Assembly (NCBI RefSeq): GCF_020181615.1
Contig: NZ_CP084029.1
Span: 4,710,837 to 4,774,836, forward strand
DNA length: 64,000 bases
Origin: [Mycobacterium] crassicus
GTDB taxonomy: Bacteria; Actinomycetota; Actinomycetes; Mycobacteriales; Mycobacteriaceae
Direction: 5' to 3'
Under the pieces are notes generated by a model. The model was not told where the DNA came from. It made no database searches and was given only the letters and a program-made list of their open reading frames with translations. Positions 29,209 through 36,874 of the stretch are shown in pieces. The first letter of the stretch is position 1. Each line of letters begins with the position of its first letter. The translations under genes were made by a program, and so were the position numbers.

Positions 29209-30420
29209 GTGAACGGCGATCGCAGACCCGGCGGGCCGCAGCGCCCCTGGGGGCAGCAGCCGCCGCCCCGGCGTGAGCCGCCACCGCTACTCCACCGCTA
29301 CCCGCACCAGTCACCGCCGCCGGCACCGCCGCGTCCGGCACCACCGCGTCCGGCACCACCGCTTCGGCCGGCGCCGGGTCCACCGCCGCCGCCGCCGACG
29401 CAACGGCGGGTGGCACCGTCGCGCACGGCCGGGTCCCCTCCGCCCAGATCCCGACCGCGCCGACGCCGATCCTGGCCGCGCCGGCTCGCGGTGTTCACGG
29501 TGCTGGTGGTACTACTCGGCGCGGCCGGCGTGATCGGCGCCGGCGCCTGGCTCGACACCGCACTGCAGCGCGCCGCGGTGTTCTCCGGTTACGCCGACCG
29601 GCCGCCGCAGGGGCGCGGTACGACGTGGCTGCTGGTCGGCTCCGACAGTCGCGCCGACCTCACCGTCGAGCAACAGCACGAGCTGACCACCGGCGGGGAC
29701 ATCGGCAACGGGCGCACCGACACCCTGCTGCTCATCCACCTGCCGGATCCGGGTTCGGACTCCCCTGCGACCGTGGTGTCGATCCCGCGGGACTCCTATG
29801 TGCCCATTCCCGGCTATGGCCACGAGAAGATCAACGCGGCCTTCACCCTCGGCGGGGCTCCGCTGCTGACCCGAACCGTGGAGCAGACCACCGGACTGCG
29901 GCTGGACCACTACCTGGAGATCGGGTTCGGCGGGTTTGCCGCGCTTGTCGACGCACTCGGTGGGGTCACGCTCTGCCCCGACGAGCCGATCGACGACCCG
30001 CTGGCCGGATTGAGCGTGCCGGCCGGTTGCCAGAAGCTGACCGGGCGGGCGGCCCTGGGTTATGTCCGCAGCCGGGCCACCCCACGGGCCGACCTGGACC
30101 GGATGGACCACCAGCGGTTGTTCCTGTCCGCGCTGCTGGCCCGCACCACCGACCCGACGGTGTGGCTCAACCCGGTGCGGTGGTACGCCGTGCCCCGCGC
30201 CGTCGCCCATGCGGTGACGGTGGACGCCGGGGCGGGCGTGCTGGACCTGGCCGCGCTGGGCTGGGCGCTGCGCGGGCCCACCACGATGCTGACCGTGCCG
30301 GTCGGCGAGTTCACCTACACCGATGCCGGTGACGCGGTGGTCTGGGACCACGCGGCGGCTGGGCGGCTATTCGACGCATTGAGCCGTGACGAGGCGCCAC
30401 CAACCGGAGGCGATAATTGA
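29209..30420 (+). CDS. LytR-CpsA-Psr (LCP) family protein (Rv3840-like)
   Basis: LCP proteins are membrane phosphotransferases; in mycobacteria and corynebacteria they ligate arabinogalactan to peptidoglycan. Residues 1-90 form a cytosolic Pro/Arg-rich tail, residues about 92-112 (LAVFTVLVVLLGAAGVIGAGAWL) the single membrane helix, and the rest the extracytoplasmic LCP domain. Key motifs are LLVGSDSRADL, GRTDTLLLIHLP, VSIPRDSYVPIPGYGHEKINAAFTLGG and LDRMDHQRLFL, which hold the pyrophosphate-binding Arg and Asp residues. Length 403. Older annotations call the family transcriptional attenuators, which the topology does not support. Located directly upstream of bfrB. Confidence 0.9.
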   Translation: MNGDRRPGGPQRPWGQQPPPRREPPPLLHRYPHQSPPPAPPRPAPPRPAPPLRPAPGPPPPPPTQRRVAPSRTAGSPPPRSRPRRRRSWPRRLAVFTVLVVLLGAAGVIGAGAWLDTALQRAAVFSGYADRPPQGRGTTWLLVGSDSRADLTVEQQHELTTGGDIGNGRTDTLLLIHLPDPGSDSPATVVSIPRDSYVPIPGYGHEKINAAFTLGGAPLLTRTVEQTTGLRLDHYLEIGFGGFAALVDALGGVTLCPDEPIDDPLAGLSVPAGCQKLTGRAALGYVRSRATPRADLDRMDHQRLFLSALLARTTDPTVWLNPVRWYAVPRAVAHAVTVDAGAGVLDLAALGWALRGPTTMLTVPVGEFTYTDAGDAVVWDHAAAGRLFDALSRDEAPPTGGDN

Positions 30421-30475
30421 CTGGGATCGAATTAAAACACGCCGTCGACGGAATTTGAGCCTATCCTATCTTTAC

Positions 30476-30509
30476 TTAGGCAAAGCTGTCCTGAGTAAGC
30501 CTCGCCTTG
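30476..30509. promoter_or_regulatory. Candidate tandem IdeR boxes upstream of bfrB
   Basis: Two overlapping 19-nt matches to the degenerate IdeR consensus TWAGGTWAGSCTWACCTWA: TTAGGCAAAGCTGTCCTGA (30476-30494, about 14 of 19) and CTGAGTAAGCCTCGCCTTG (30491-30509, about 13 of 19). They lie roughly 38-71 nt upstream of the predicted transcription start. IdeR is known to activate bfrB in M. tuberculosis from upstream tandem boxes, and this placement fits activation rather than repression. Confidence 0.6.
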
Positions 30510-30533
30510 GATGCACACCCTGTCTGACCTGGG

Positions 30534-30539
30534 TAGTAT
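30534..30539 (+). promoter_or_regulatory. -10 box for a leaderless bfrB transcript
   Basis: TAGTAT followed by 7 nt and ATG at 30547. This decides the bfrB start in favour of 30547 over upstream in-frame ATG codons at 30511 and 30538, the latter lying inside the box. Confidence 0.6.
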
Positions 30540-30546
30540 GGCGATC

Positions 30547-31086
30547 ATGACCGAGAACGACAACCATACTTCGAAATTCCACGCACTGCTGCAAGAACAG
30601 ATCTACCACGAATTCACGGCAGCGCAGCAATACGTCGCGGTCGCCGTTTATTTCGATGGCAGCGATTTGCCTCAATTGGCGAAATTCTTTTACGCCCAGG
30701 CCGTCGAGGAACGCAGCCACGCGATGATGATGGTGCAGTACCTGCTCGACCGCGACATCGCCGTCGAGATCCCCGGCACGGACGGGGTCCGCAACCGCTT
30801 CGACACCCCGCGCGACGCCCTGGTGCTGATGCTCGACCAGGAGAACACCGTCACCGACCAGGTCAGCAGACTGGCCAGCGCCGCCCGCGACGAAAACGAT
30901 CACCTCGGCGAACAGTTCATGCAGTGGTTCCTGCGCGAACAGGTCGAGGAGGTCGCCACCATGACCCGGCTGCTGCGGGTCGCCGACCGTGCCGGCCACA
31001 ACATGTTCGAGCTGGAGAACTTCATCGCCCGCGAGGTCGGCACCCCGGCACCGGAAGCCGGCGCACCCCGGATCGCCGGCGGATAG
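30547..31086 (+). CDS. bfrB: Ferritin BfrB
   Basis: BfrB is the 24-mer ferritin that oxidises and stores iron in the cytosol. The 179-residue protein has the four-helix ferritin fold with ferroxidase ligands: LLQEQIYHEFTAAQQYVAVAVYF (Glu17-type ligand), AVEERSHAMMMVQYLLDRD (ExxH), LDQENTVTDQ and EQFMQWFLREQVEEV. It lacks the heme-binding Met of bacterioferritins. ATG at 30547 gives MTENDNHTSKFHALL, which fits known BfrB N-termini and the leaderless promoter. IdeR-like boxes upstream suggest iron-induced expression. It is convergent with glpQ1. Confidence 0.95.
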   Translation: MTENDNHTSKFHALLQEQIYHEFTAAQQYVAVAVYFDGSDLPQLAKFFYAQAVEERSHAMMMVQYLLDRDIAVEIPGTDGVRNRFDTPRDALVLMLDQENTVTDQVSRLASAARDENDHLGEQFMQWFLREQVEEVATMTRLLRVADRAGHNMFELENFIAREVGTPAPEAGAPRIAGG

Positions 31087-31105
31087 TCCCCGCACTCACC
31101 TGCCG

Positions 31106-31147
31106 ATCAGCCCGCCCGCAACCGCGCCTTGGTTCGGGCGGGCTGAT
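31106..31147. terminator. Bidirectional hairpin between bfrB and glpQ1
   Basis: A perfect 13-bp stem (ATCAGCCCGCCCG at 31106-31118 with its complement at 31135-31147) and a 16-nt loop. It overlaps the last codons of glpQ1 and lies 20 nt after the bfrB stop, so it can end both transcripts. Confidence 0.75.
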
Positions 31148-31922
31148 TCGTAGCGATCCACGCGACGCCGACGTCCCGGCAGAAGTCGACGTCCTCGCCT
31201 TCGTCGACGGTCCAGCAGTACAACGCCCGGCCGCGAGCGGCCGCATGATCCACCAACTCCGGGTGCTCGCGCAGCGTCTCGATCGATGGACCGATGGCGG
31301 TGGCCCCGACCGTGGTCGCCGCACTACCGCCCAGGTAGCGGGCCGCCGAGCCGAGCAGCACGGTCGGCAGCATGGGCGCCGCCCGGCGGATTCGCCACAC
31401 CGCCGCCGCCGAGAAAGACATGACCACCGCGCGTGACCGGCTCGCCGAGGCCGGGGCGGCGATCCCGAACCGCTGCAGCAGGGCGAGCACCTGGCGCTCG
31501 ACCAAGGCGCCGTAGCGCACCGGATGCTTGGTCTCGATGAAGATCTTCACCGGCCGGTGCCAGTCCAGGACCATCGCCACCAGTGCATCGAGGGTGAGCA
31601 GACCGGTATCTCCATTGCCGGCGGCGTCCGGTGGGTCGGTCTGCGGGCCCTTGTGCCAGGCGCCGTAGTCCAGGCGCTGCAACTGCGACAGCGTCATCTC
31701 GCTGACCACCCCGGCGCCCGTGGACGTCCGATCCACCGTCCGGTCGTGCACGCAGACCAAGTGCCCGTCACTGGTCAGTCGCACGTCGCATTCGACGCCG
31801 TCGGCGCCCTCCTGCAGTGCCAAGTCGTACGCGGCCAGGGTGTGTTCCGGCCGATCGGCCGACGCGCCCCGGTGGGCGACCACGAACGGGTGCTTCACCA
31901 CCAAGTCGTCCGGCCGCGCCAT
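31107..31922 (-). CDS. glpQ1: Glycerophosphodiester phosphodiesterase GlpQ1
   Basis: GlpQ1 hydrolyses glycerophosphodiesters to glycerol-3-phosphate and an alcohol. The 271-residue protein keeps the GDPD motifs: HPFVVAHRGASADRPEHTLAAYDLAL with the catalytic HR and E, GADGVECDVRLTSDGHLVCVHDRTVDRTS with the metal-binding E-x-D and second His, and IFIETKH. No signal peptide is seen, so it is probably cytosolic. ATG at 31922 (MARPDDLVVKHPF) is 4 bases after the stop of the DUF4328 gene and matches homologue length. Confidence 0.95.
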   Translation of the reverse strand: MARPDDLVVKHPFVVAHRGASADRPEHTLAAYDLALQEGADGVECDVRLTSDGHLVCVHDRTVDRTSTGAGVVSEMTLSQLQRLDYGAWHKGPQTDPPDAAGNGDTGLLTLDALVAMVLDWHRPVKIFIETKHPVRYGALVERQVLALLQRFGIAAPASASRSRAVVMSFSAAAVWRIRRAAPMLPTVLLGSAARYLGGSAATTVGATAIGPSIETLREHPELVDHAAARGRALYCWTVDEGEDVDFCRDVGVAWIATNQPARTKARLRAG

Positions 31923-31926
31923 GGCC

Positions 31927-33039
31927 TTATGCTGCCGGTTCCCGCCCGTCGGACTCAAGAACCGCGGCCGGTGTCGCGCCGGCTCGCGTCCCCGAATCCA
32001 GCCCCGATTCCGGCCCGACCGCCCCCGTAGCCGCGGGCGGCGGTGTCGGCGCGGCGACTCGGTCGTCGGCGACCACCACCCAGTGGTGGGCGGGCCGTCC
32101 CATCGACCGTTGCTCGAATCCCTCGACCACGCGGGCCGCGGTCACCACCGCGGCCAGCCCGAGCAGGTAGGCGAACACCGTCGCCACCATGTTGTTGGCG
32201 ATGCCCTGGGCGTTGTCGGTCCAACTGGTGGCGGTCGCGAAGACGGCGGCCGCGGTGCTCGCCGCCCACACCAGCCACCACCGCACGATGGTTTTGCGCA
32301 GCGCGGCCGTCCGGTCCTCGCGCTTGGCCAGTTCCAGGACGTAGACCGGCGCCCAGGCCAGGTTGACCAACGGCACCAGACAGCCGGCCCACAGCGCCCA
32401 GGCCGGACGCGACTCGGGCAGGTGCAATCGGGTGAAGGCCGCCGACCGGCGAGCGAGCAGCCAACGGGTCAGCACCACCGCGCAGTAGATCACCGCCGCA
32501 ATCGCGGCGATGCCGGCCAGCCGGCCCAGCCAGACCGCGCCGTCGGCGATCACGGGATGCAGCAGCCTGGTGCGGTTGACGATCATCAGCAGATAAATCA
32601 GCGCATGCACCAGCGCAGCGATACCCAGCGCAGCGGTCGCGCCGCGGATCGCCTTCTCGATCGCCCGTGGCGGCGGCGCCGCACTCTCCGTTTTCTTTCC
32701 CTGCGCCGCAATCGGATTCGGCGCACCCATCAGCGTCCAACGCGGCATCACCGAGTAGCGCGGGGTGGGCCCGAGCGGACGTAGCGACCGGCGCCGGGGA
32801 GGCGGCGGGCCGGGGCGCACCGCGATCCAGCGGTAGCCCTGTCCCAGCCGGGGCGGCGACTCCGGGGGCGCGCCCTGCGGCACAGGGGGGCCCGCAGGCC
32901 CGGGCGCGGTCCACTGCAACTCGGCTTCCTGCTCAGGCGTCAGCGGGGCCCACAGCGCGCCGTTGCAGCGCGGGCACCAGGCCCGCCGCCGATCGCGCAC
33001 GTTCCACCGCGTGCCGCACCGGGAGCACACCTGAATCAC
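31927..33039 (-). CDS. Zinc-ribbon DUF4328 membrane protein (Rv3843c-like)
   Basis: A 370-residue protein. The N-terminus is a zinc ribbon (CSRCGTRW...WCPRCNGALW). A Pro-rich linker follows, then four to five hydrophobic segments from about residue 130 (ATAALGIAALVHALIYLLMIVN; LGRLAGIAAIAAVIYCAVVLTRWL; WALWAGCLVPLVNLAWAPVYVLEL; WWLVWAASTAAAVFA; MVATVFAYLLGLAAVVTAARVV). The segment PLVNLAWAPVYVLEL is typical of DUF4328. Function unknown. GTG start at 33039. Operon with glpQ1. The DnaA-box cluster lies upstream, beyond 33190. Confidence 0.85.
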   Translation of the reverse strand: MIQVCSRCGTRWNVRDRRRAWCPRCNGALWAPLTPEQEAELQWTAPGPAGPPVPQGAPPESPPRLGQGYRWIAVRPGPPPPRRRSLRPLGPTPRYSVMPRWTLMGAPNPIAAQGKKTESAAPPPRAIEKAIRGATAALGIAALVHALIYLLMIVNRTRLLHPVIADGAVWLGRLAGIAAIAAVIYCAVVLTRWLLARRSAAFTRLHLPESRPAWALWAGCLVPLVNLAWAPVYVLELAKREDRTAALRKTIVRWWLVWAASTAAAVFATATSWTDNAQGIANNMVATVFAYLLGLAAVVTAARVVEGFEQRSMGRPAHHWVVVADDRVAAPTPPPAATGAVGPESGLDSGTRAGATPAAVLESDGREPAA

Positions 33040-33198
33040 CGCACCAGCCTAGCGACGACCGCAAGGTCGACGGAGTCGACCGCTGCGGGTCGCCGCCATC
33101 AACACAGCGACGACCGCGGCGCCAGGCGCGAGACCTCCACAACGGAGTCGGTGGACAGCCCACCCCGCCGGGTCGGGACCCGGCCAGCAATCACCAAG

Positions 33199-33298
33199 CT
33201 ATCCACAGTTTCCACAGGTTTATCCACACATCCACAGGGTGGCTATACGGGCGATGAGGTGCCTTTTGCGCGCCATTGAACACACCGGCTGTGGATAA
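33199..33298. promoter_or_regulatory. Cluster of DnaA-box-like 9-mers
   Basis: Five sites related to TTATCCACA lie within 100 bp: CTATCCACA (33199-33207), GTTTCCACA (33208-33216), TTATCCACA (33220-33228, perfect), ACATCCACA (33228-33236) and the reverse-strand TGTGGATAA (33290-33298, perfect). Four are direct and nearly contiguous, and one is inverted about 60 bp away. Dense arrays of this kind bind DnaA cooperatively at origins, in gene control or in titration loci. Boxes are seen directly; binding is inference. Confidence 0.65.
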
Positions 33299-33441
33299 CG
33301 CGCCGCCGGTGGAGTGAGCTGACTAACAGCCCTGGGCGAAATCTCTTGATCCGCTAACCAGCTGCCGCCGGCCGCGCGATCCGCATTTCAAGCGAGAGGG
33401 GTGCATCGATGCGGGCGAGCCGGGCGGTACCGGTCGAATTT

Positions 33442-33491
33442 TTCCACTTGGCGGGCGAAGCGCTATGATCGTCGTCACAGATTGACTGTGA
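33442..33491 (+). promoter_or_regulatory. Sigma-A-type promoter with operator-like palindrome
   Basis: -35 TTCCAC (33442-33447), a 16-nt spacer and -10 TATGAT (33464-33469). The predicted start near 33476 falls within TCACAGATTGACTGTGA (33475-33491), a perfect 6-bp dyad with a 5-nt centre. A protein bound there would repress the small membrane-protein gene downstream. Confidence 0.6.
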
Positions 33492-33553
33492 TGCGCCTCA
33501 CGGGGGTGGGCGCACAGTGAGGTTGGGGGCACAGGGATGTTGGTGGCGGCGAA

Positions 33554-33712
33554 ATGACGGCACATCCGATGGGACCGCGACCGGTCGCTACGGCAACGGG
33601 CTGGTATCCGGGATCGTCGACCTACCGGCGTGGCTACCTGTTGGCGTCGCTGCGCGCCGGCCTGATCGCATTGGTGCTGCTGACAATCCTGCTTGCGCTC
33701 GTCCTGACCTGA
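33554..33712 (+). CDS. Small single-pass membrane protein, 52 residues
   Basis: ATG at 33554 opens a 52-residue frame: a hydrophilic Pro/Thr/Tyr-rich N-terminus (GWYPGSSTYRRGY) and a C-terminal hydrophobic helix (LRAGLIALVLLTILLALVLT), so an N-in or tail-anchored topology. It has a credible promoter (TTCCAC/TATGAT) and is followed by a hairpin at 33799-33831. The ribosome-binding site is weak (GGCGGCGAA). No family was recognised. It sits where M. tuberculosis has small genes and an insertion element (Rv3844-Rv3845). Confidence 0.55.
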   Translation: MTAHPMGPRPVATATGWYPGSSTYRRGYLLASLRAGLIALVLLTILLALVLT

Positions 33713-33798
33713 CGCGTTGCCGCCCCGGTCATCGCCGCAGGACGGTGCGACCCCTTGTTGCGGTACACCCGGCGTTGGAGCAATGTGGACCGAGGTGG

Positions 33799-33831
33799 CC
33801 CCACCACACCGCGTACGCGCCGGTGGTGGGG
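33799..33831. terminator. Hairpin upstream of sodA
   Basis: CCCCACCAC (33799-33807) pairs with GTGGTGGGG (33823-33831); the loop holds the further palindrome CGCGTACGCG. It lies 87 nt after the small membrane-protein stop and 82 nt before sodA, so it either ends the former or structures the 5' end of the sodA mRNA. Confidence 0.5.
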
Positions 33832-33912
33832 TACCGAAAGACCGTCAACGCAAGTCGACAATGATCAACGGTGATCGACACCGGATCAGGACTGTTTGAA
33901 GGAAGGAACCCC

Positions 33913-34533
33913 GTGGCCGACTACACCCTGCCCGACCTGGATTGGGATTACGGAGCCCTTGAGCCGCACATCTCGGGCCAGATCAACGAACTGCACCACA
34001 GCAAGCACCACGCCGCCTACGTCGCCGGCGCCAATGGCGCGCTGGCCAAGCTCGAAGAGGCCCGCGCGAACGACGACCACGGTGCGATCTTCCTGAACGA
34101 GAAGAACCTGGCATTCCACCTGGGTGGCCACGTCAACCACTCGATCTGGTGGAAGAACCTGTCCCCCAACGGCGGTGACAAGCCGACCGGCGAACTGGCC
34201 GCTGCCATCGACGACGCGTTCGGGTCGTTCGACAAGTTCCGTGCGCAGTTCACCGCCGCCGCCAACGGGCTGCAGGGATCGGGCTGGGCGGTGCTCGGCT
34301 ACGACACCCTGGGCGGCAAGCTGCTGACCTTCCAGCTCTACGACCAGCAGGCCAACGTGCCGCTGGGCATCATCCCGCTGCTGCAGGTCGACATGTGGGA
34401 GCACGCCTTCTACCTCCAGTACAAGAACGTCAAGGCGGACTACGTCAAGGCGTTCTGGAACGTCGTCAACTGGGCGGACGTGCAGTCGCGGTTCGCGGCC
34501 GCCACGTCGAAGACCTCGGGGCTGATCTTCTAG
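33913..34533 (+). CDS. sodA: Superoxide dismutase [Fe/Mn] SodA
   Basis: SodA converts superoxide to oxygen and hydrogen peroxide. The 206-residue protein has the metal ligands in [13 protein letters not shown] (His about 28), [12 protein letters not shown] (His about 76), and [15 protein letters not shown] (Asp and His about 160-164). GTG at 33913 with GGAAGGAA at 33901-33908 gives [16 protein letters not shown]. There is no signal peptide; in M. tuberculosis SodA is exported by the SecA2 route. Close similarity to the mycobacterial iron enzyme is evident by eye. A strong terminator follows. Confidence 0.97.
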   Translation: MADYTLPDLDWDYGALEPHISGQINELHHSKHHAAYVAGANGALAKLEEARANDDHGAIFLNEKNLAFHLGGHVNHSIWWKNLSPNGGDKPTGELAAAIDDAFGSFDKFRAQFTAAANGLQGSGWAVLGYDTLGGKLLTFQLYDQQANVPLGIIPLLQVDMWEHAFYLQYKNVKADYVKAFWNVVNWADVQSRFAAATSKTSGLIF

Positions 34534-34558
34534 CCGCATAGTCGCACTACCGACAGAG

Positions 34559-34591
34559 GTGGGGCATCGCGTCATTGACGCGGTGCCCCAC
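34559..34591 (+). terminator. Terminator after sodA
   Basis: GTGGGGCATCGCGTC (34559-34573) and GACGCGGTGCCCCAC (34577-34591) form a 15-bp stem with one wobble pair and a 3-nt loop, starting 26 nt after the stop. It is followed by TTGTCGTTT, a weak T-rich tail. Confidence 0.85.
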
Positions 34592-34722
34592 TTGTCGTTT
34601 CCTCACCGATTCGTTATCCGGCGCCCCGTCGTGTCTCCTTGCACCTGTCCGGCCGTTGTCGCATGCTGCCAGGCAACCCACCCGCTGAAATGCAGGCGAG
34701 CCAGTAACGCGGAGGGTGCGCG

Positions 34723-35259
34723 ATGGAGACGACAGGGTCCGGCCGGGCGATCGAAGTCGCCCCGTTTCATTCTCACGGCGAGCTGCACGGCTTCGTGGTC
34801 TTCGGCCGCTGGCCGGATTCCACCAAAGAGTGGGCGCAACTACTCGGTATCGCGGTCCGGGTCGCGTCCATGCCCGGATTACTCTCCACCACAACAGTGT
34901 TCGGCACCCGAGAGGAACTCCCTGACCATCCGGGCCCGGGCTCGGTCGGACTACTGATGGCCGAGGGCACCATTTCCGGCAGAAGCGCGATCGCGCCGGG
35001 ATACTTCGCCGACCATCAGCCGTCGGCACTGCTGATGCTGCACCCGCCTTCGGAAACCATTCCCTCCCTGCCGGAGTGCCGGGGCGCGGCGTCGGGATGT
35101 GTACTGCTGCCCGGCCTGCCCTACCTGGGCCTGGAACACCGGGCAGCCTGGGTCGAGGCCGAATCCGACGGCACCATCACATCGATGGTGAGCCGGGTCG
35201 GTGTGGACCCGGTCAGCCACCCCGATACCGCTGTCCTGGCCATGCTCCTTGCCGCATAA
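34723..35259 (+). CDS. Conserved hypothetical protein (Rv3847-like)
   Basis: A 178-residue protein of unknown function at the position of Rv3847. The sequence alternates beta-like segments (FVVFGRWPDSTKEWAQLLGIAVRVASMPGLLSTTTVFGTRE) with Gly/Pro loops; AAWVEAESDGTITSMVSRVGVDPVSHPD is near the C-terminus. No membrane segment, signal or catalytic motif is apparent. ATG at 34723 follows GGAGGG. The spacing from sodA includes a terminator, so it is independently transcribed. Confidence 0.8.
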   Translation: METTGSGRAIEVAPFHSHGELHGFVVFGRWPDSTKEWAQLLGIAVRVASMPGLLSTTTVFGTREELPDHPGPGSVGLLMAEGTISGRSAIAPGYFADHQPSALLMLHPPSETIPSLPECRGAASGCVLLPGLPYLGLEHRAAWVEAESDGTITSMVSRVGVDPVSHPDTAVLAMLLAA

Positions 35260-35381
35260 GGCAATTCGAATCCACTGATCCGCCGGCCGGATCATTCGAT
35301 TCGGATTCCCGAAATCCCGCTCGCACTGGCGCACCGGCCCGGGAGTCACTAGCCTCGGCAGCTGTCGAAAGGGCACGCCAC

Positions 35382-36071
35382 ATGCTTGCCGCCATGTTGA
35401 TCAGCCTCGGGGTGGTCTTCCTCGCCGAACTCGGCGACAAGTCACAGCTGATCACCATGTCCTACGCGCTGCGGCACCGCTGGTGGCTGGTCCTGAGCGG
35501 CGTGGGCATTGCCGCATTCGCCGTCCACGGCATCTCGGTGACCGTCGGGCATTTCCTGGGACTGACGCTGCCCGCTCGGCCGATAGCCGCGGTGGCGGGG
35601 GTCGCCTTCCTCGGCTTCGCGGCCTGGACGTGGCGGGAGGGCAACACCGGCGCCGGCGGGGACGCCCCGGTCCGCGAACCGCGGTTTGCGTTGTTCGCGG
35701 TGGTCTCCTCGGTGCTACTGGCCGAACTGGGCGACAAAACGATGCTGGCGACGGTCGCCCTGGCCAGTGACCACAGTTGGCTCGGGGTGTGGCTCGGCGC
35801 CACGATCGGCATGGTGCTGGCCGACGCGGTGGCGATCGCGGTCGGAGTGGTGTTGCATCGCCGGCTGCCGGAGAACCTGCTGCACAGCGCGGCTGCGCTG
35901 CTCTTCCTGGCTTTCGGACTGTGGATGCTGCTCGACGAGGTGCTCGGGCAGCGCGCGGTGGCAGTCGCATCGATCGTCGTAGTGCTTCTGCTGGCGCTCG
36001 GCGCGGCGCTTCGGCAGGCCACGTTGCGCCGTTCAGGACAGGCTGCGGGAGACGATTCGGCAGCGCGGTAG
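35382..36071 (+). CDS. GDT1/TMEM165 (UPF0016) family cation exporter
   Basis: A 229-residue membrane protein with about six to seven helices and the two duplicated family motifs LAELGDKSQL (near residue 15) and LAELGDKTML (near 115), one per inverted half. GDT1-type proteins export Mn2+ or Ca2+ in exchange for protons. The two halves are joined by a hydrophilic loop (REGNTGAGGDAPVREPR). ATG at 35382 has AAAGGG at 35368-35373; an in-frame ATG at 35394 is the alternative. The metal specificity is inferred from the family. It is close to sodA, so Mn export is a reasonable guess. Confidence 0.88.
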   Translation: MLAAMLISLGVVFLAELGDKSQLITMSYALRHRWWLVLSGVGIAAFAVHGISVTVGHFLGLTLPARPIAAVAGVAFLGFAAWTWREGNTGAGGDAPVREPRFALFAVVSSVLLAELGDKTMLATVALASDHSWLGVWLGATIGMVLADAVAIAVGVVLHRRLPENLLHSAAALLFLAFGLWMLLDEVLGQRAVAVASIVVVLLLALGAALRQATLRRSGQAAGDDSAAR

Positions 36072-36411
36072 CAAATTTTTCTGAAAATCGGACAGACGGT
36101 GCAAACTTCACTTCGCCGGAGGGCCGTCCAGCGCCGAGGACTGACTGTCCGGGTCTCGCACAGACTGCCGGCCACCTACGGCGACGGAATTGTGCTTGGT
36201 ACGCCACAAAAACAGACACCGAAGCCACCGAAGCGGTCGATAACCGAGTGCGCGAATGCACCGCTTCAAATCAAGATCGAATTAGCCGGAGAATCACCCT
36301 TGGTTGTGTCGGTATCTATGGCTACGATGAATCAGCAAATCATCAGACGTGACGGCGAACCCCCCGCCGACCGTTTACCGACCGCCTGCCGACCCCCTGG
36401 AGGTCCTATCG
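36072..36411. other. Long upstream region of espR
   Basis: A 340-nt stretch with no gene I can support, lower in GC than its surroundings between about 36075 and 36350. A TACGAT hexamer near 36330 could be a -10 box. A long 5' region is consistent with the complex control of espR known in M. tuberculosis, but no operator was identified. Confidence 0.55.
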
Positions 36412-36810
36412 ATGAGCGCGACGTTCGCTGTCCGCTTGAACCGCCTTTTCGACGTCGTCTATCCGCCCGGACGAGGACCGCACACGTCCGCCGAGGTGAT
36501 CGCGGCACTCAAAGCGGAGGGCATCACCATGTCTGCCCCCTATCTGTCCCAGCTCCGATCCGGCAACCGAACGAACCCGTCGGTGGCCACCATGGCCGCG
36601 CTGGCCAACTTCTTTCGGATCAAGCCCGCGTTTTTCACCGACGACGACTACTTCGCCAAGCTCGACACCGAATTGTCGTGGCTGGACAGTGTCCGCGACG
36701 CCGGTGTCCGGCGCATCGCGACCAATGCCGTCGGGCTGTCTCGGGAATCCCAGCAGGATGTGCTGGAGCGGATCGATGAGCTGCGCCGCAAGGAGCACCT
36801 CAGCGCCTGA
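36412..36810 (+). CDS. espR: Nucleoid-associated regulator EspR
   Basis: EspR is a dimeric DNA-binding protein that controls cell-wall genes and, in M. tuberculosis, the espACD operon needed for ESX-1 secretion. The 132-residue length equals that of M. tuberculosis EspR. The N-terminal helix-turn-helix covers TSAEVIAALKAEGITMSAPYLSQLRSGNRTNPSVATMAALANFF, and the C-terminal dimerisation helices end with VLERIDELRRKEHLSA. ATG at 36412 follows GGAGGT. It is retained although ESX-1 genes are not adjacent in this genome. Confidence 0.96.
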   Translation: MSATFAVRLNRLFDVVYPPGRGPHTSAEVIAALKAEGITMSAPYLSQLRSGNRTNPSVATMAALANFFRIKPAFFTDDDYFAKLDTELSWLDSVRDAGVRRIATNAVGLSRESQQDVLERIDELRRKEHLSA

Positions 36811-36874
36811 GGTGCCGGCACCGCCATTAGGGTTGGCTTGATCGGTTCCAGCGAGACACCGGGAGGCGGCCGCG

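Larger units (their letters stand above)
33040..33553. other. Long intergenic region with DnaA-box cluster and palindromic promoter
   Basis: A 514-nt stretch without a supported gene. It begins with repeated GCGACGACCGC blocks (about 33052 and 33107), then holds the DnaA-box-like cluster at 33199-33298, and ends with a sigma-A-type promoter and palindrome at 33442-33491 that lead into the small membrane-protein gene. Reading frames across it have no ribosome-binding site and shift composition along their length. Confidence 0.65.

Noticed and set aside
33475..33491. CRP-type site
   Set aside because: The half-sites are in the reverse order (TCACAG...CTGTGA rather than TGTGA...TCACA), so it does not match the CRP consensus.
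33517..33864. 115-codon plus-strand frame overlapping the small membrane-protein gene
   Set aside because: It runs through the hairpin at 33799-33831, is Arg/Pro-rich and lacks a start signal. The 52-codon frame in another phase has a promoter and a proper hydrophobic helix.
35260..35381. Possible Mn-sensing (yybP-ykoY) riboswitch before the GDT1-family gene
   Set aside because: The family made it worth checking, but the conserved core and three-way-junction pattern could not be found; only short GC dyads are present.
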